A DNA stretch of 47,688 nucleotides from Ruminococcaceae bacterium UBA1405. GTDB taxonomy: Bacteria; Bacillota; Clostridia; Oscillospirales; Ruminococcaceae. Position 1 is the first letter of the stretch. Each line of letters opens with the position of its first letter. The stretch covers positions 1 to 47,688 of the forward strand of contig DBQB01000071.1 in NCBI GenBank assembly GCA_002305685.1, in the 5' to 3' direction. Both the position numbers and the translations under genes were made by a program. The notes beneath the pieces are model-generated. The model was not told the DNA's origin, did no database searches, and was given only the letters and a program-made list of their open reading frames with translations. Positions 40,130 to 47,688 of this stretch are shown piece by piece.

Positions 40130-41644
40130 ATGACAAACTGGAATGTGATGGATTTTGGCGCCAAGGCGGACGGCGTAACCAACGATGCCCCCGCCATTCA
40201 GAGCGCCATCGATGCCTGCCACCGGTCGGGCGGCGGACGGGTTTGTGTACCCGCAGGAGAGTATCTCTGTGGCAGCATTCTGATGCAGAGTGGTGTGGAA
40301 CTGCACCTGGAGTCGGGCTGCCGTCTGGTAATTAGCCATAACCCCGCAGACATCCTTTCCCATCCGGGAGTGGAGGAGGAGAAGGGCTCCGGCTGCGGAT
40401 TTTTTCTGGGCGCAAACGGGGCTCATAACATCGCCCTCACAGGGCTTGGCTGCATCGACGGCCAAGGGGATCGGCTGATGTATGACGATGGGATGGACGG
40501 CGGTTTTGCCGAATCCCCGCTGATGTTTGACCGGGAGGTTTTCCGTCCCCGTATGACCTTGTTTGTTGGGGTGGAACATTTCCTGGTGCGGGATGTGACC
40601 TTCTGCAATTCCGCCATGTGGACGCTGCATCTGGCGGGATGCCGTCATGTGCGGGTGGATGGCATCAAGATTTTCAACAATGTGCGGGGACCCAATACCG
40701 ATGGCATCGATCCCGATTGCTGTCAGGATGTGGTTATCTCCAACTGTTTCATCAAAACGGGGGATGACGCCATTGTGGTGAAATCCACCCAGGAGATGCA
40801 CCGTCGTTTTGGTAGTTGTGAAAACATTGTTATCACCGGATGTACCCTGTATTCCCGGGATTCCGCCCTCAAAATCGGTACCGAGACCCATGGGGATATC
40901 CGCAATATTCTCTTCACCAACTGTGTCATTGAGGACTGTTCCCGGGCGGTGGGTATCTGGGTACGGGACGGTGCTACGGTGGAACGGGTGCAGATCAGCC
41001 ATCTGGTGGGGGCGGTGCGCCGGTATGCCGATGCTCCCGGCCGGCCCCATACGCCGGGATGGTGGGGAAAAGGGGAACCGATCTTTCTCTCCGCCTGTCC
41101 CAGAAAAGGGCAAAGCGGTCACTGTGGCAGCATCCGGGATATCTCGGTATCCCATCTCCAGCTTTGCTGTGAGGCGGGGATATTCCTGTCCGCCGATGAG
41201 AAGGGCGCCATCCAGAATGTCACCTTAAACGAGATTCAAATGGAGATGAAACGCCAGGGTACCCAGCCTTCCGGTTATTTCGATGAACAGCCTTCCGCAA
41301 AAAACGTCTATCCCCATTCCATCCCGGCGCTTTACGCCGACGGTGTGCAGCGTCTGCGGGTGCGGGATCTGACGGTGGCCCATCGGCCCAGTCCCAGGGA
41401 AGAGGGATGGCGGGAACTGTTGGAATTGCATCGGTGCAGCGATGTCTCGGTGACCGGGTTGGAAGGCGGGCCTTATCTTCCGGGAATTGCCGCCATCACT
41501 GTGTCCGATTCTACGCCCCTTCTTCTCAAGGACAGCCGCGTCTGCCGCACAGGGCTGCTCGCCAGCGATCCGTCCCTTGTCATCACGCAAAATGTGGATC
41601 TTCTGCCGCAGGAGCTGTCCACATCCCCCGATGCCTTGGAATAG
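40130..41644 (+). CDS. GH28 polygalacturonase-type glycoside hydrolase (cytoplasmic)
   Basis: Right-handed beta-helix pectinase of 504 residues. Opening MDFGAKADGVTNDAPAIQSAI and VPAGEY are typical of bacterial GH28 enzymes. The three catalytic aspartates lie in NTDGIDPD (Asp191) and TGDDAIVV (Asp212, Asp213) with the usual spacing of about 21; GTETHGD and VGIWVRDG occupy the GHG and RIK positions. No signal peptide, so it probably removes galacturonate from imported oligosaccharides in the cytosol. Start ATG 40130 follows AAGGAG by eight bases. It is 45 bases before a PL22-like gene, in one transcript. A related activity on rhamnogalacturonan (also GH28) is possible. Confidence 0.85.
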   Translation: MTNWNVMDFGAKADGVTNDAPAIQSAIDACHRSGGGRVCVPAGEYLCGSILMQSGVELHLESGCRLVISHNPADILSHPGVEEEKGSGCGFFLGANGAHNIALTGLGCIDGQGDRLMYDDGMDGGFAESPLMFDREVFRPRMTLFVGVEHFLVRDVTFCNSAMWTLHLAGCRHVRVDGIKIFNNVRGPNTDGIDPDCCQDVVISNCFIKTGDDAIVVKSTQEMHRRFGSCENIVITGCTLYSRDSALKIGTETHGDIRNILFTNCVIEDCSRAVGIWVRDGATVERVQISHLVGAVRRYADAPGRPHTPGWWGKGEPIFLSACPRKGQSGHCGSIRDISVSHLQLCCEAGIFLSADEKGAIQNVTLNEIQMEMKRQGTQPSGYFDEQPSAKNVYPHSIPALYADGVQRLRVRDLTVAHRPSPREEGWRELLELHRCSDVSVTGLEGGPYLPGIAAITVSDSTPLLLKDSRVCRTGLLASDPSLVITQNVDLLPQELSTSPDALE

Positions 41645-41689
41645 GCAAGGCGATCAAATGAAAAATAATACAGAAATGAGGTATTTTTT

Positions 41690-42838
41690 ATGGCAGTAGG
41701 ACAACTTTACAAAGGCCATCCCCTCCACTATAAGGATGAATTTACTGGTGTGGAGGTCATCCGTCTGAGCAACAACGAGGGCAACACGGTGCACCCTTAT
41801 TTTACCCAGCCGCTCTTTACCGCGGATGGAAAACATCTGCTGACCGCGTCGGACCGTACCGGCAGCTGGCAGCTGTACAGCATGGAGGTGGCTACCGGCG
41901 ATATGTTGCAGCTGACCGATGAGCCGGGAATCTATTTTCAGACGGCGCTGATCGACGGGGTGCGGGAAATTGCCTACTATTGGAGCGATCATACCCTCAA
42001 ATCGGTGGATTTTAAGACCTTTGAGACCAAGGAGCATTATACCCTGCCCAAAGGGTTTGGTCCCGGCGCACTGTGCATCACCGCTGACGGCCAGTATGTG
42101 GACCTCAACTACAGCGAGGAGCTGGAGCTGAGCACCGTAACCGGGAAGCTGTATTCCTCCATGAGCGAAACGTTGTTCCGCCGTCCTGCCAGCGTGGTGA
42201 TGCGGGTGGATGTGCTCAACGGCGGCGCGCGCGCCATCTGGGGAGAGCATGAATGGATCAGCCATATCATCACCAGCCCGGTGGATAAAAATATTGTGGT
42301 GTTTAACCATGAAGGCCATTGGCATCTGGTGCAGCGCACCTGGGTGGTCAACGCTCAGACCATGGAGGTTTGGCCCATTGTGGAGACCAAGAAGTATCTG
42401 GAGCGGGCGGGACATGAGTTCTTCTCCAAAAAAGGCAATATCGTAACCCAGTACGGACGCCGGGATACTCCTACCTCCCCCTGGCACTGCGCCGACCTTT
42501 TCATCGCTCCCGATGGCACCGGTATGCGCAAATTTGAGTATCTTCCCGGAGAAAAGCCCATGCACGTACAGGTCAACTCCACCGAGACCTACGGCATTGC
42601 CGACGGCGCCTATATGATCAATGGCCCCAAGGACGGCGGACGGTATATGGCGATGGTTAAATATGAGGACGGACTGGCCAAACAGCAGATCCTCTGTGTG
42701 CATGATACCTCCTGGCTGACCCAGCATTCCCATCCCCATCCCATCTTTACCCCTGACGATCAGGCGGTAATCTTTGGAACCGACCGCGGCGGTCTGAGCA
42801 ATGTGCATATGTGCTATTTGCCGGAGTTCAAAGGATAA
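41690..42838 (+). CDS. Oligogalacturonate lyase-like protein (PL22)
   Basis: Seven-bladed propeller protein of 382 residues resembling oligogalacturonate lyase (Ogl), which splits unsaturated digalacturonate in the cytosol. Family-like features: EFTGVEVIRLSNNEGNTVHPYFTQPLF near the start (quoted in part: GVEVIRLSNNEGNTVHPYFT), FTADGKHLLTASDRTG, VVFNHEGHWHLVQRTW and QHSHPHPIFTPDD, where the Gln and two His fit the manganese site. No signal peptide. GAGG lies eight bases before ATG 41690. Partner of the GH28 gene upstream; together they would complete breakdown of imported pectin fragments. A terminator follows 100 bases later. Confidence 0.75.
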   Translation: MAVGQLYKGHPLHYKDEFTGVEVIRLSNNEGNTVHPYFTQPLFTADGKHLLTASDRTGSWQLYSMEVATGDMLQLTDEPGIYFQTALIDGVREIAYYWSDHTLKSVDFKTFETKEHYTLPKGFGPGALCITADGQYVDLNYSEELELSTVTGKLYSSMSETLFRRPASVVMRVDVLNGGARAIWGEHEWISHIITSPVDKNIVVFNHEGHWHLVQRTWVVNAQTMEVWPIVETKKYLERAGHEFFSKKGNIVTQYGRRDTPTSPWHCADLFIAPDGTGMRKFEYLPGEKPMHVQVNSTETYGIADGAYMINGPKDGGRYMAMVKYEDGLAKQQILCVHDTSWLTQHSHPHPIFTPDDQAVIFGTDRGGLSNVHMCYLPEFKG

Positions 42839-42937
42839 GGGCAAACGCAAAGGTACCCGTCCAACCTATCTGCGATGAGAGCCACAGCAAACGCCCATCC
42901 CCAATTGGCCCTTCCTCAGATGACAGAGAAAAAACAG

Positions 42938-42975
42938 TGCGGTATGGCCCTCCTGAGAGCGATACCGCATTTTTT
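42938..42975 (+). terminator. Terminator after PL22-like gene
   Basis: TGCGGTAT (42938-42945) pairs with ATACCGCA (42962-42969), followed by six T. Confidence 0.8.
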
Positions 42976-43047
42976 CTGCCGTCAGAGTGTTGCGGGGGCT
43001 GTGCTATATCCCGAAGATATCTATCTGTGTAAGAAAGGGTGAATGAA

Positions 43048-45993
43048 ATGCAGCAAAGAATACCGTCGCCGCTGTCTCTGTTGGAGGGCTGGAATGTCTC
43101 GGTGGATGGGGGTGGGTTTGCTCCCTGCCGGGTTCCGGGACTGGTATCAGACCCGTGCCGGATGAATCAAGGCCCTGTGATCTACCGCAATCGGGTGACT
43201 CTACCCCAGGGCGGGTGGGACAGATGCACCCTTCTGCTGAAGGGAGCTCGGTTTTGCCCTACGGTGCGGATCAATGGGCGCGACGTTTGTCGGAGGGAGG
43301 GCGGTATGGGACAGCTTTGGTGTCCTCTGGATTCCCCTGATGTAAAGCCGGGCAGTACCGTTTTGCTGGAGATTGTTCTGCTGTCGCTGGAGGATGTGCC
43401 GCTTCAGGACGCCTCCCGTATTCCTGAGGCGGATTGGTGGCGTTCCAATCTATCCTCCCTGCTTTGGGATGAGCCGGTGCTGTTTTTCTCCAAAGGTGCA
43501 GCGTTGACCCAGGCGATTGCATTTTCTGATTTTTCCCACAATCGCCTTGAGCTGCGATGCCTTTTTTCCCGGTGCGGGGAACAGCAAGCTTTCCCGGTGC
43601 AGGCGCTGATCTTGGACGGAGAGCGGGTGGTTGCTCAGATGCAGGATACGGTGTACTGCCCTGTGGGCGAGATGGTGCAAAAGACCCTTTCGCTGGATTT
43701 GGGGGAAGGATGCCATCCCTGGAGTCCTGACCATCCCCAGTGTTACACAGTATGCATCCGGTATGGCGCCCCGGAAGAAACGGTGGAGGGGGAGTATCGC
43801 TTCACCTGGGGAAAGCGGGATTTTCACATCGAGGGAAAAGGCTTTGTGCTCAACGGACGCCCTGTGACAATGCGGGCCTGCACTGTGGTCTGGCACCGGT
43901 TTTTGCGGGATCCGGAAGGACGGGAGCTGGCCTTCGATCAAAACTGGTTTTTGGAAAATATCCTGCTCCGGATCAAGGGACACGGCGGCAACGGAATTCG
44001 TTTTCATCTGGGGCCGCCGCCGGAGGCTTTTCTGGATTTGTGTGACCGGTATGGCGTTTTGGTGCAGTTGGAGTGGAGCTTTTTCCATGGCATGAAGGCA
44101 GGTTACGACAGTTTGGTGTGCCAGTGGAGGGAGTTTTTCCTCACCGCGCTGCGTCACCCGTCGGTGGTGCTGCTGCACCTGTGGAATGAGACAGAGGGCG
44201 ATGAACTTCAGCGAGGATTTGCGGCCATCAAGGAGGCAGAGCAGGGACTTCCACCTTTGATACTGGCCCATCGGGATGTAACCCATATTCATAAATACTG
44301 GTGGAGCCTGTTTGAAAATGTGGGGGTATACTACCACAGTGCGGAGCAGTTTGACACCCCCATCATGGTGGACGAGTTTGGCGGGAATTATCTGGATGGC
44401 CAGTGCCGTCCGGGGAAATATCCTTCGGTGCAGGAAAGCTTCCTGCGTTTTTTGGGTCGCGGCTATACTGCGGAGGATACCTTGGAGCTGCATACCCAGT
44501 CCAATGCCCGTGTGGCAGAATATTGGCGGAGGATTGGGGCGGCTGGATTTTCACCTTTCTGTGCGCTGGGTTCCCCGGAGGATGGAAACCATCATTTTTT
44601 GGGGCCGCTGCGCTTTGGCATTCCCAAACCGGTATGGGATGCCACCACCGCCGCTTGGGCACCGGTAAGCCTGAGTCTGGCAGTTTGGGATCGAAATTAT
44701 CTCACCGGTTCTCTTGTCTCAATGCCGGTTTATCTATTTCAGCAGACCGATCAAACCCGTACCATGACCATCTGCTACTGTGTTACCGGGGAATATGACC
44801 ATCAGCCGGTGGGAGAGAAAAAACGGTTGCAGATTACCCTTCCCCCTGACTCCCGAGAGGTGCAATGGATTCGTTTTTCCATTCCGGAGCGGCCGGGAAG
44901 ATATCGCTTTCGCGGTTGGCTGGAAGAGGACCAGCCGGGGGTGTGTCATCCGGTGGTTTCCCAGTGGCGGTTTCGCGCCATGGAGCAGGCATCCTCCGAT
45001 GCGCTGGACGGCGTCTCGGCGGCCATTGTGGGAGAGGATGAGGAGCTGGCCGGTTTTTTGCGCCGCCATGGGGCTGCTGTGACAGAACTGGACAGCGGCA
45101 AAACGGTGGATGTCGTGGTGGTGGCGCCTGGGAAAAGCCATGGATGGACCGATGCCGACCGACAAAGGCTGGCGCAAACCAATCCGTTCATCCCCGTGGT
45201 ATTTTTACAGCTGGGACCTCAGCTGTTGGGCCAGGGATATTATGCTCCAGGACAGATGGGAAATCTTCAGGGTGTGGAGCGGGTGACCGATGGAGCGGTT
45301 ACCGCTTTGGAGCTGTTTCCCGGTCTCACGGCGCGGTTTCAGCAGTTGGCGGAACCGGAAAGCTGTATCCATCCCACCATACAGGGACAGTTCCTTTGGA
45401 ACGGACTGGACCGGCAAAGCGGTTGGCTTTGGAATGGACTGAAGGGCGGACTGATTGTGCCGGCCTGCGATATGTCGGTTATGGGACTTTCCCAAACAGC
45501 CTTTTTGGAAGAATGGGTGGCCAAGGGGGCAAATCGGCAGCAGATTTTGGATAACCGCTGTTGGGCATACCAGCTGGAGGGATTCTATCAGTTTACAGAA
45601 ACGAGAAACCCTGACGTACAGCAACAGCTTCGGGAAAAGGTGAAACTGTTGGCGGAAGATGCCCCTGCGCTGCAAAAGAGTCTTCATCCCGACGCACCGG
45701 TACAGTGCCTGAATCTGGGAGAGGGTTACCGGCAAAGCCATGGTTCGGTGCGTTCTGTCACGCCGTTGGTGCAATCCGGAAAAGGATTGACGCGGGTTCC
45801 TGTTGTGGCTGTGACGCTGGAAGATGGCCGGCGGGTATATCTGTCCCAACTGCTGATGCAAGGCAGGCTTATCCCCACCACAGATGTTGTGCTGCCGCTG
45901 CATCCCCAACATCCTTGCTACGATCCCGCCTGTGAGCAAATGCTGCTCAATCTGCTGCGGGAGGCTGTATGCCGGCACGGTGACGAGGATTAG
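43048..45993 (+). CDS. GH2-type glycoside hydrolase with extra C-terminal domain
   Basis: Glycoside hydrolase clan A enzyme of 981 residues, cytosolic, with GH2 layout. A jelly-roll sugar-binding domain (VIYRNRVTLPQGGWD, VRINGRD) and an immunoglobulin-like domain come first. A TIM barrel follows starting at HIEGKGFVLNGRPV, with candidate acid/base Glu381 in LWNETEGDE and candidate nucleophile Glu443 in MVDEFGGNY. The last 320 residues add a beta domain and a Rossmann-like segment (VDVVVVAPGKS, FIPVVFLQLG) not usual for GH2. Substrate (galactoside, mannoside, glucuronide) cannot be read. Start ATG 43048 has AAAGGG eight bases upstream; GTG 43039 is an alternative. It lies after a terminator, so it may have its own promoter, which I could not find. 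Confidence 0.75.
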   Translation: MQQRIPSPLSLLEGWNVSVDGGGFAPCRVPGLVSDPCRMNQGPVIYRNRVTLPQGGWDRCTLLLKGARFCPTVRINGRDVCRREGGMGQLWCPLDSPDVKPGSTVLLEIVLLSLEDVPLQDASRIPEADWWRSNLSSLLWDEPVLFFSKGAALTQAIAFSDFSHNRLELRCLFSRCGEQQAFPVQALILDGERVVAQMQDTVYCPVGEMVQKTLSLDLGEGCHPWSPDHPQCYTVCIRYGAPEETVEGEYRFTWGKRDFHIEGKGFVLNGRPVTMRACTVVWHRFLRDPEGRELAFDQNWFLENILLRIKGHGGNGIRFHLGPPPEAFLDLCDRYGVLVQLEWSFFHGMKAGYDSLVCQWREFFLTALRHPSVVLLHLWNETEGDELQRGFAAIKEAEQGLPPLILAHRDVTHIHKYWWSLFENVGVYYHSAEQFDTPIMVDEFGGNYLDGQCRPGKYPSVQESFLRFLGRGYTAEDTLELHTQSNARVAEYWRRIGAAGFSPFCALGSPEDGNHHFLGPLRFGIPKPVWDATTAAWAPVSLSLAVWDRNYLTGSLVSMPVYLFQQTDQTRTMTICYCVTGEYDHQPVGEKKRLQITLPPDSREVQWIRFSIPERPGRYRFRGWLEEDQPGVCHPVVSQWRFRAMEQASSDALDGVSAAIVGEDEELAGFLRRHGAAVTELDSGKTVDVVVVAPGKSHGWTDADRQRLAQTNPFIPVVFLQLGPQLLGQGYYAPGQMGNLQGVERVTDGAVTALELFPGLTARFQQLAEPESCIHPTIQGQFLWNGLDRQSGWLWNGLKGGLIVPACDMSVMGLSQTAFLEEWVAKGANRQQILDNRCWAYQLEGFYQFTETRNPDVQQQLREKVKLLAEDAPALQKSLHPDAPVQCLNLGEGYRQSHGSVRSVTPLVQSGKGLTRVPVVAVTLEDGRRVYLSQLLMQGRLIPTTDVVLPLHPQHPCYDPACEQMLLNLLREAVCRHGDED

Positions 45994-46023
45994 ACTTTTT
46001 ATTGGCTGTGCCTGCTCTTTTTT

Positions 46024-46058
46024 CGGCCCTGCTGGTCATGACAGCAGGGCCGTTTTTT
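46024..46058 (+). terminator. Terminator after GH2 gene
   Basis: A perfect stem CGGCCCTGCTG (46024-46034) / CAGCAGGGCCG (46042-46052) and six T. It lies between convergent genes, but the T run is only on the plus side. Confidence 0.9.
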
Positions 46059-46067
46059 AGATCACGA

Positions 46068-47276
46068 TTATTCCGATACGGATTCTTTTGTCAGCCATTT
46101 GGAGTAGGAAAGATCCATTCCCAATGCGCCCAGCGGTGCGGTAATGAGGATTGCCAGCACTGCCACAGAGAGGACCAGCTGACCGCATGGAAGACCCATA
46201 GCAAGAGGAACCGAACCGATTGCCGCCTGTACGGTGGCTTTGGGAAGATATGCGATGACGCAGAACAGCCGCTCATGAAAGTTCAGGGAAGTTTTCAGCA
46301 GGCAGACCCAAACCCCGACGGAGCGCACCAGCAGCGCTGCCAAAATCATGGCGACAGCGGGAAAGCCTGCTCCCACGGTATAACGGATATCTACGGCAGC
46401 GCCAACCAGTACAAACAACAGGACCTCCGCTGCCAACCAGAGTTTTCCAAATTTCTCAGACAAGCGTCTGGCTACCGATGGGATACAACGCATCTTTAAA
46501 ACACAGGCCATGCTCACCACAGCTAGCAGTCCCGATAGAGAGACGATGGGTTTGAGCCAATCTTCCACCGACATGAGCAAAAACGCAGTTCCAAGCACCA
46601 CAATGACCTTCATACTGTTGCGCACCATATGTTTATGGGCATAAGCGGTCTCAAAAAATAGGCTGAGCAGATATCCCACCAATGCCCCCAATCCGATTCC
46701 CAGCAGGATGGAAAGTGGGATTTGTGCAAAATCGGCCAGATGGATTCCATCACCCTGGGCCATGCCCAAAAAGGCGGAGAACAGTACAATCACAAAAACG
46801 TCGTCACAGGAAGCCCCTGCCATAATCAGTTGAGGGATGCTTTTCCTGGTGCCGTATTTCATTTCCATCAGCTGTACCATTCTGGGCACCACCACAGCCG
46901 GGGATACCGCGGCCAGCACAGCGCCCATCACTGCTGCTTCTATCGGGGATATCCCCAACAGCAGTGGGGCAAACAGCAGATAGGCAAGGATCTCAAAGCA
47001 AGCGGGCACACAGGACATCAGAATGGCGGGGCGCCCTACCTGTTTGAGATCTGACAGATTCAGGGATAGCCCAGCTTTGATCAAAATGATGATCAGTGCG
47101 ATCTGCCGCAGTTGTGCAGAGATGGAGAGAATGGATGGATCCAGAAGATTGAGAACATAAGGGCCGAGGACGACCCCTGTGAGCAGCATTCCAATGATTC
47201 GAGGCAGCCGGCATTTTTGACAGATCGCCGCCATAGCCAGTCCCACCAGAAAAATGAGAGCCAACGACTGGAGCAT
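46068..47276 (-). CDS. CPA-type monovalent cation/proton antiporter
   Basis: Integral membrane antiporter of 402 residues with about 12 to 13 hydrophobic helices, like Na+/H+ exchangers of the CPA superfamily. Visible blocks: LPRIIGMLLTGVVLGPYVLN (the conserved early helix), IILIKAGLSLNLSDL, AVSPAVVVPRM, and the ion-binding ASCDDVFVIVLF, the ND/DD pair of the transport site. No RCK or other cytosolic domain follows. Start ATG 47276 (MLQSLALIF) has GGGAGG nine bases upstream; the in-frame extension to 47336 would run through a terminator hairpin. It is controlled by a structured leader. Sodium or potassium specificity cannot be told. Confidence 0.85.
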   Translation of the reverse strand: MLQSLALIFLVGLAMAAICQKCRLPRIIGMLLTGVVLGPYVLNLLDPSILSISAQLRQIALIIILIKAGLSLNLSDLKQVGRPAILMSCVPACFEILAYLLFAPLLLGISPIEAAVMGAVLAAVSPAVVVPRMVQLMEMKYGTRKSIPQLIMAGASCDDVFVIVLFSAFLGMAQGDGIHLADFAQIPLSILLGIGLGALVGYLLSLFFETAYAHKHMVRNSMKVIVVLGTAFLLMSVEDWLKPIVSLSGLLAVVSMACVLKMRCIPSVARRLSEKFGKLWLAAEVLLFVLVGAAVDIRYTVGAGFPAVAMILAALLVRSVGVWVCLLKTSLNFHERLFCVIAYLPKATVQAAIGSVPLAMGLPCGQLVLSVAVLAILITAPLGALGMDLSYSKWLTKESVSE

Positions 47277-47494
47277 AAGACAAAACCTCCCAACAAAATA
47301 AAAAAGCCAACGAACTGCATAAAATGCAGAATTCATCGGCTTTAACGGTAGGATTTATAAGCAGGAGTCGGAAAAAGCCAATGAATTCCGTAGGATTACA
47401 GAAGTCATCAGCTTACAAAAGCGGTTTCGGCGGTGCCGGGGGAGAACCTCATTCCCCAAAAAAGCGATGCATATTCCCAAAGTATCGCAATTCT
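47277..47494 (-). ncRNA. Structured 5' leader with terminator/antiterminator switch (riboswitch-like)
   Basis: A leader of roughly 215 bases, transcribed from the promoter at 47529-47501 toward the antiporter. The 5' part has a GCGAT...ATCGC stem and a GGGGAATGAGGTTCTCCCC hairpin, then a GC-rich section with CACCGCCGAAACCGC. Near the 3' end GAATTCATTGGC (47388-47377) can pair with GCCGATGAATTC (47340-47329), 12 pairs with one wobble. The same 47340-47329 segment is the 5' arm of the terminator before the gene. The two stems exclude each other, the hallmark of transcriptional attenuation. I do not recognise the aptamer; a sodium or other ion riboswitch would suit the gene. Confidence 0.6.
47294..47340 (-). 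terminator. Attenuator terminator in antiporter leader
   Basis: Minus strand: GCCGATGAA(TT)CTGCA pairs with TGCAGTTCGTTGGC (47340-47306) around a TTTTA loop, followed by TTTTTTATTTT and then the GGGAGG ribosome site. It lies inside the leader, upstream of the start codon. Confidence 0.75.
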
Positions 47495-47500
47495 TTGCTC

Positions 47501-47529
47501 ATTATAAATAGGAAAATAGACTTTGTCAA
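47501..47529 (-). promoter_or_regulatory. Consensus promoter for antiporter leader
   Basis: Minus strand TTGACA (47529-47524), a 17-base spacer, TATAAT (47506-47501): a perfect sigma-A promoter. Confidence 0.88.
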
Positions 47530-47582
47530 TACGGATAGAAGATGAAGGAAGATTTGCAATTCTATTTTTTTGCAAAAAGCTA

Positions 47583-47611
47583 TTGACAAAGGAATGAACA
47601 TCGCTTATAAT
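47583..47611 (+). promoter_or_regulatory. Consensus promoter for tRNA-fMet
   Basis: TTGACA (47583-47588), a 17-base spacer, TATAAT (47606-47611), again a perfect match, about 30 bases before the tRNA. Strength fits a stable RNA gene. Confidence 0.88.
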
Positions 47612-47641
47612 AATTAAGCAGTATGAATTAAAAATGAATAT

Positions 47642-47688
47642 CGCGGGGTGGAGCAGTTCGGTAGCTCGTCGGGCTCATAACCCGAAGG
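47642..47688 (+). tRNA. Initiator tRNA-fMet (CAT), partial
   Basis: The first 47 bases of a tRNA, cut by the right edge. Acceptor arm CGCGGGG, D stem GAGC/GCTC with GG in the loop, anticodon stem TCGGG/CCCGA around loop CTCATAA with anticodon CAT at 47676-47678. The three G-C pairs at the base of the anticodon stem and C at position 1 mark it as the initiator rather than elongator Met. The T arm and 3' end lie outside the window. Confidence 0.93.

Noticed and set aside
47400..47460. T-box leader, suggested by a GGCACCGCC sequence
   Set aside because: The T-box antiterminator bulge sequence is not matched and the downstream gene is an antiporter, not an amino acid gene.

Overview
The window looks like a chromosomal segment of a Gram-positive, anaerobic Clostridia-type bacterium, probably a gut member of the Oscillospiraceae/Ruminococcaceae. 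The evidence is the gene set: a YloU/YloV (Gls24 + fatty acid kinase-like) pair, two PepD dipeptidases, a divergent long-form PRPP synthetase, type 2 PyrF, IscS-IscU without other ISC genes, KtrBA with KdpDE, and intracellular pectin-oligosaccharide enzymes. Strong AGGAGG ribosome sites and consensus sigma-A promoters (TTGACA-N17-TATAAT) agree. The taxon is an inference; no rRNA is present. The only RNA gene is an initiator tRNA cut by the right edge. I saw no insertion sequence, phage gene or CRISPR array.

Layout. 1-3.1 kb: a truncated HlyD-type efflux adaptor diverges from a MarR regulator that overlaps a TtcA-like tRNA thiolase; a perfect inverted repeat lies in the shared control region. 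3.2-7.2 kb, minus strand: GluQ-RS-like enzyme, cysteine-rich pentapeptide-repeat protein, FakA/YloV-like kinase and Gls24/YloU protein. 7.4-12.3 kb, minus strand: an orphan family-5 solute-binding lipoprotein and two tandem PepD paralogues. 12.5-20.9 kb, plus strand: aldehyde dehydrogenase, YdcF protein, pyrC-pyrF, prs, PHP phosphoesterase-mutY. 21-23 kb: a cytoplasmic beta-propeller protein resembling rhamnogalacturonan lyases.

23.3-31.9 kb is the most unusual region. A 7-TM histidine kinase and a damaged NarL-type regulator diverge from six plus-strand genes: a Ser/Thr kinase with an extracellular leucine-rich-repeat sensor (split here by a frameshift), a zinc-ribbon FHA protein, a PP2C phosphatase, a secreted-side trypsin-like protease with a cytosolic FHA domain, a second small FHA protein and a second PP2C. 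It reads as a self-contained writer/reader/eraser phospho-signalling module that crosses the membrane.

32-38 kb is a potassium module: KtrB, KtrA, a small membrane-anchored protein resembling half of a LysR-type effector domain, then KdpD and KdpE without KdpFABC. 38-40 kb is iscS-iscU. 40-46 kb is a pectin cluster of GH28, oligogalacturonate-lyase-like PL22 and GH2. 46-47.7 kb has a cation/proton antiporter behind a structured, riboswitch-like leader with mutually exclusive antiterminator and terminator stems, divergent from tRNA-fMet.

Three genes (efflux adaptor, NarL regulator, LRR kinase) have broken frames at or near homopolymers. These may be real mutations, slippage sites or assembly errors, and the raw reads should settle which.
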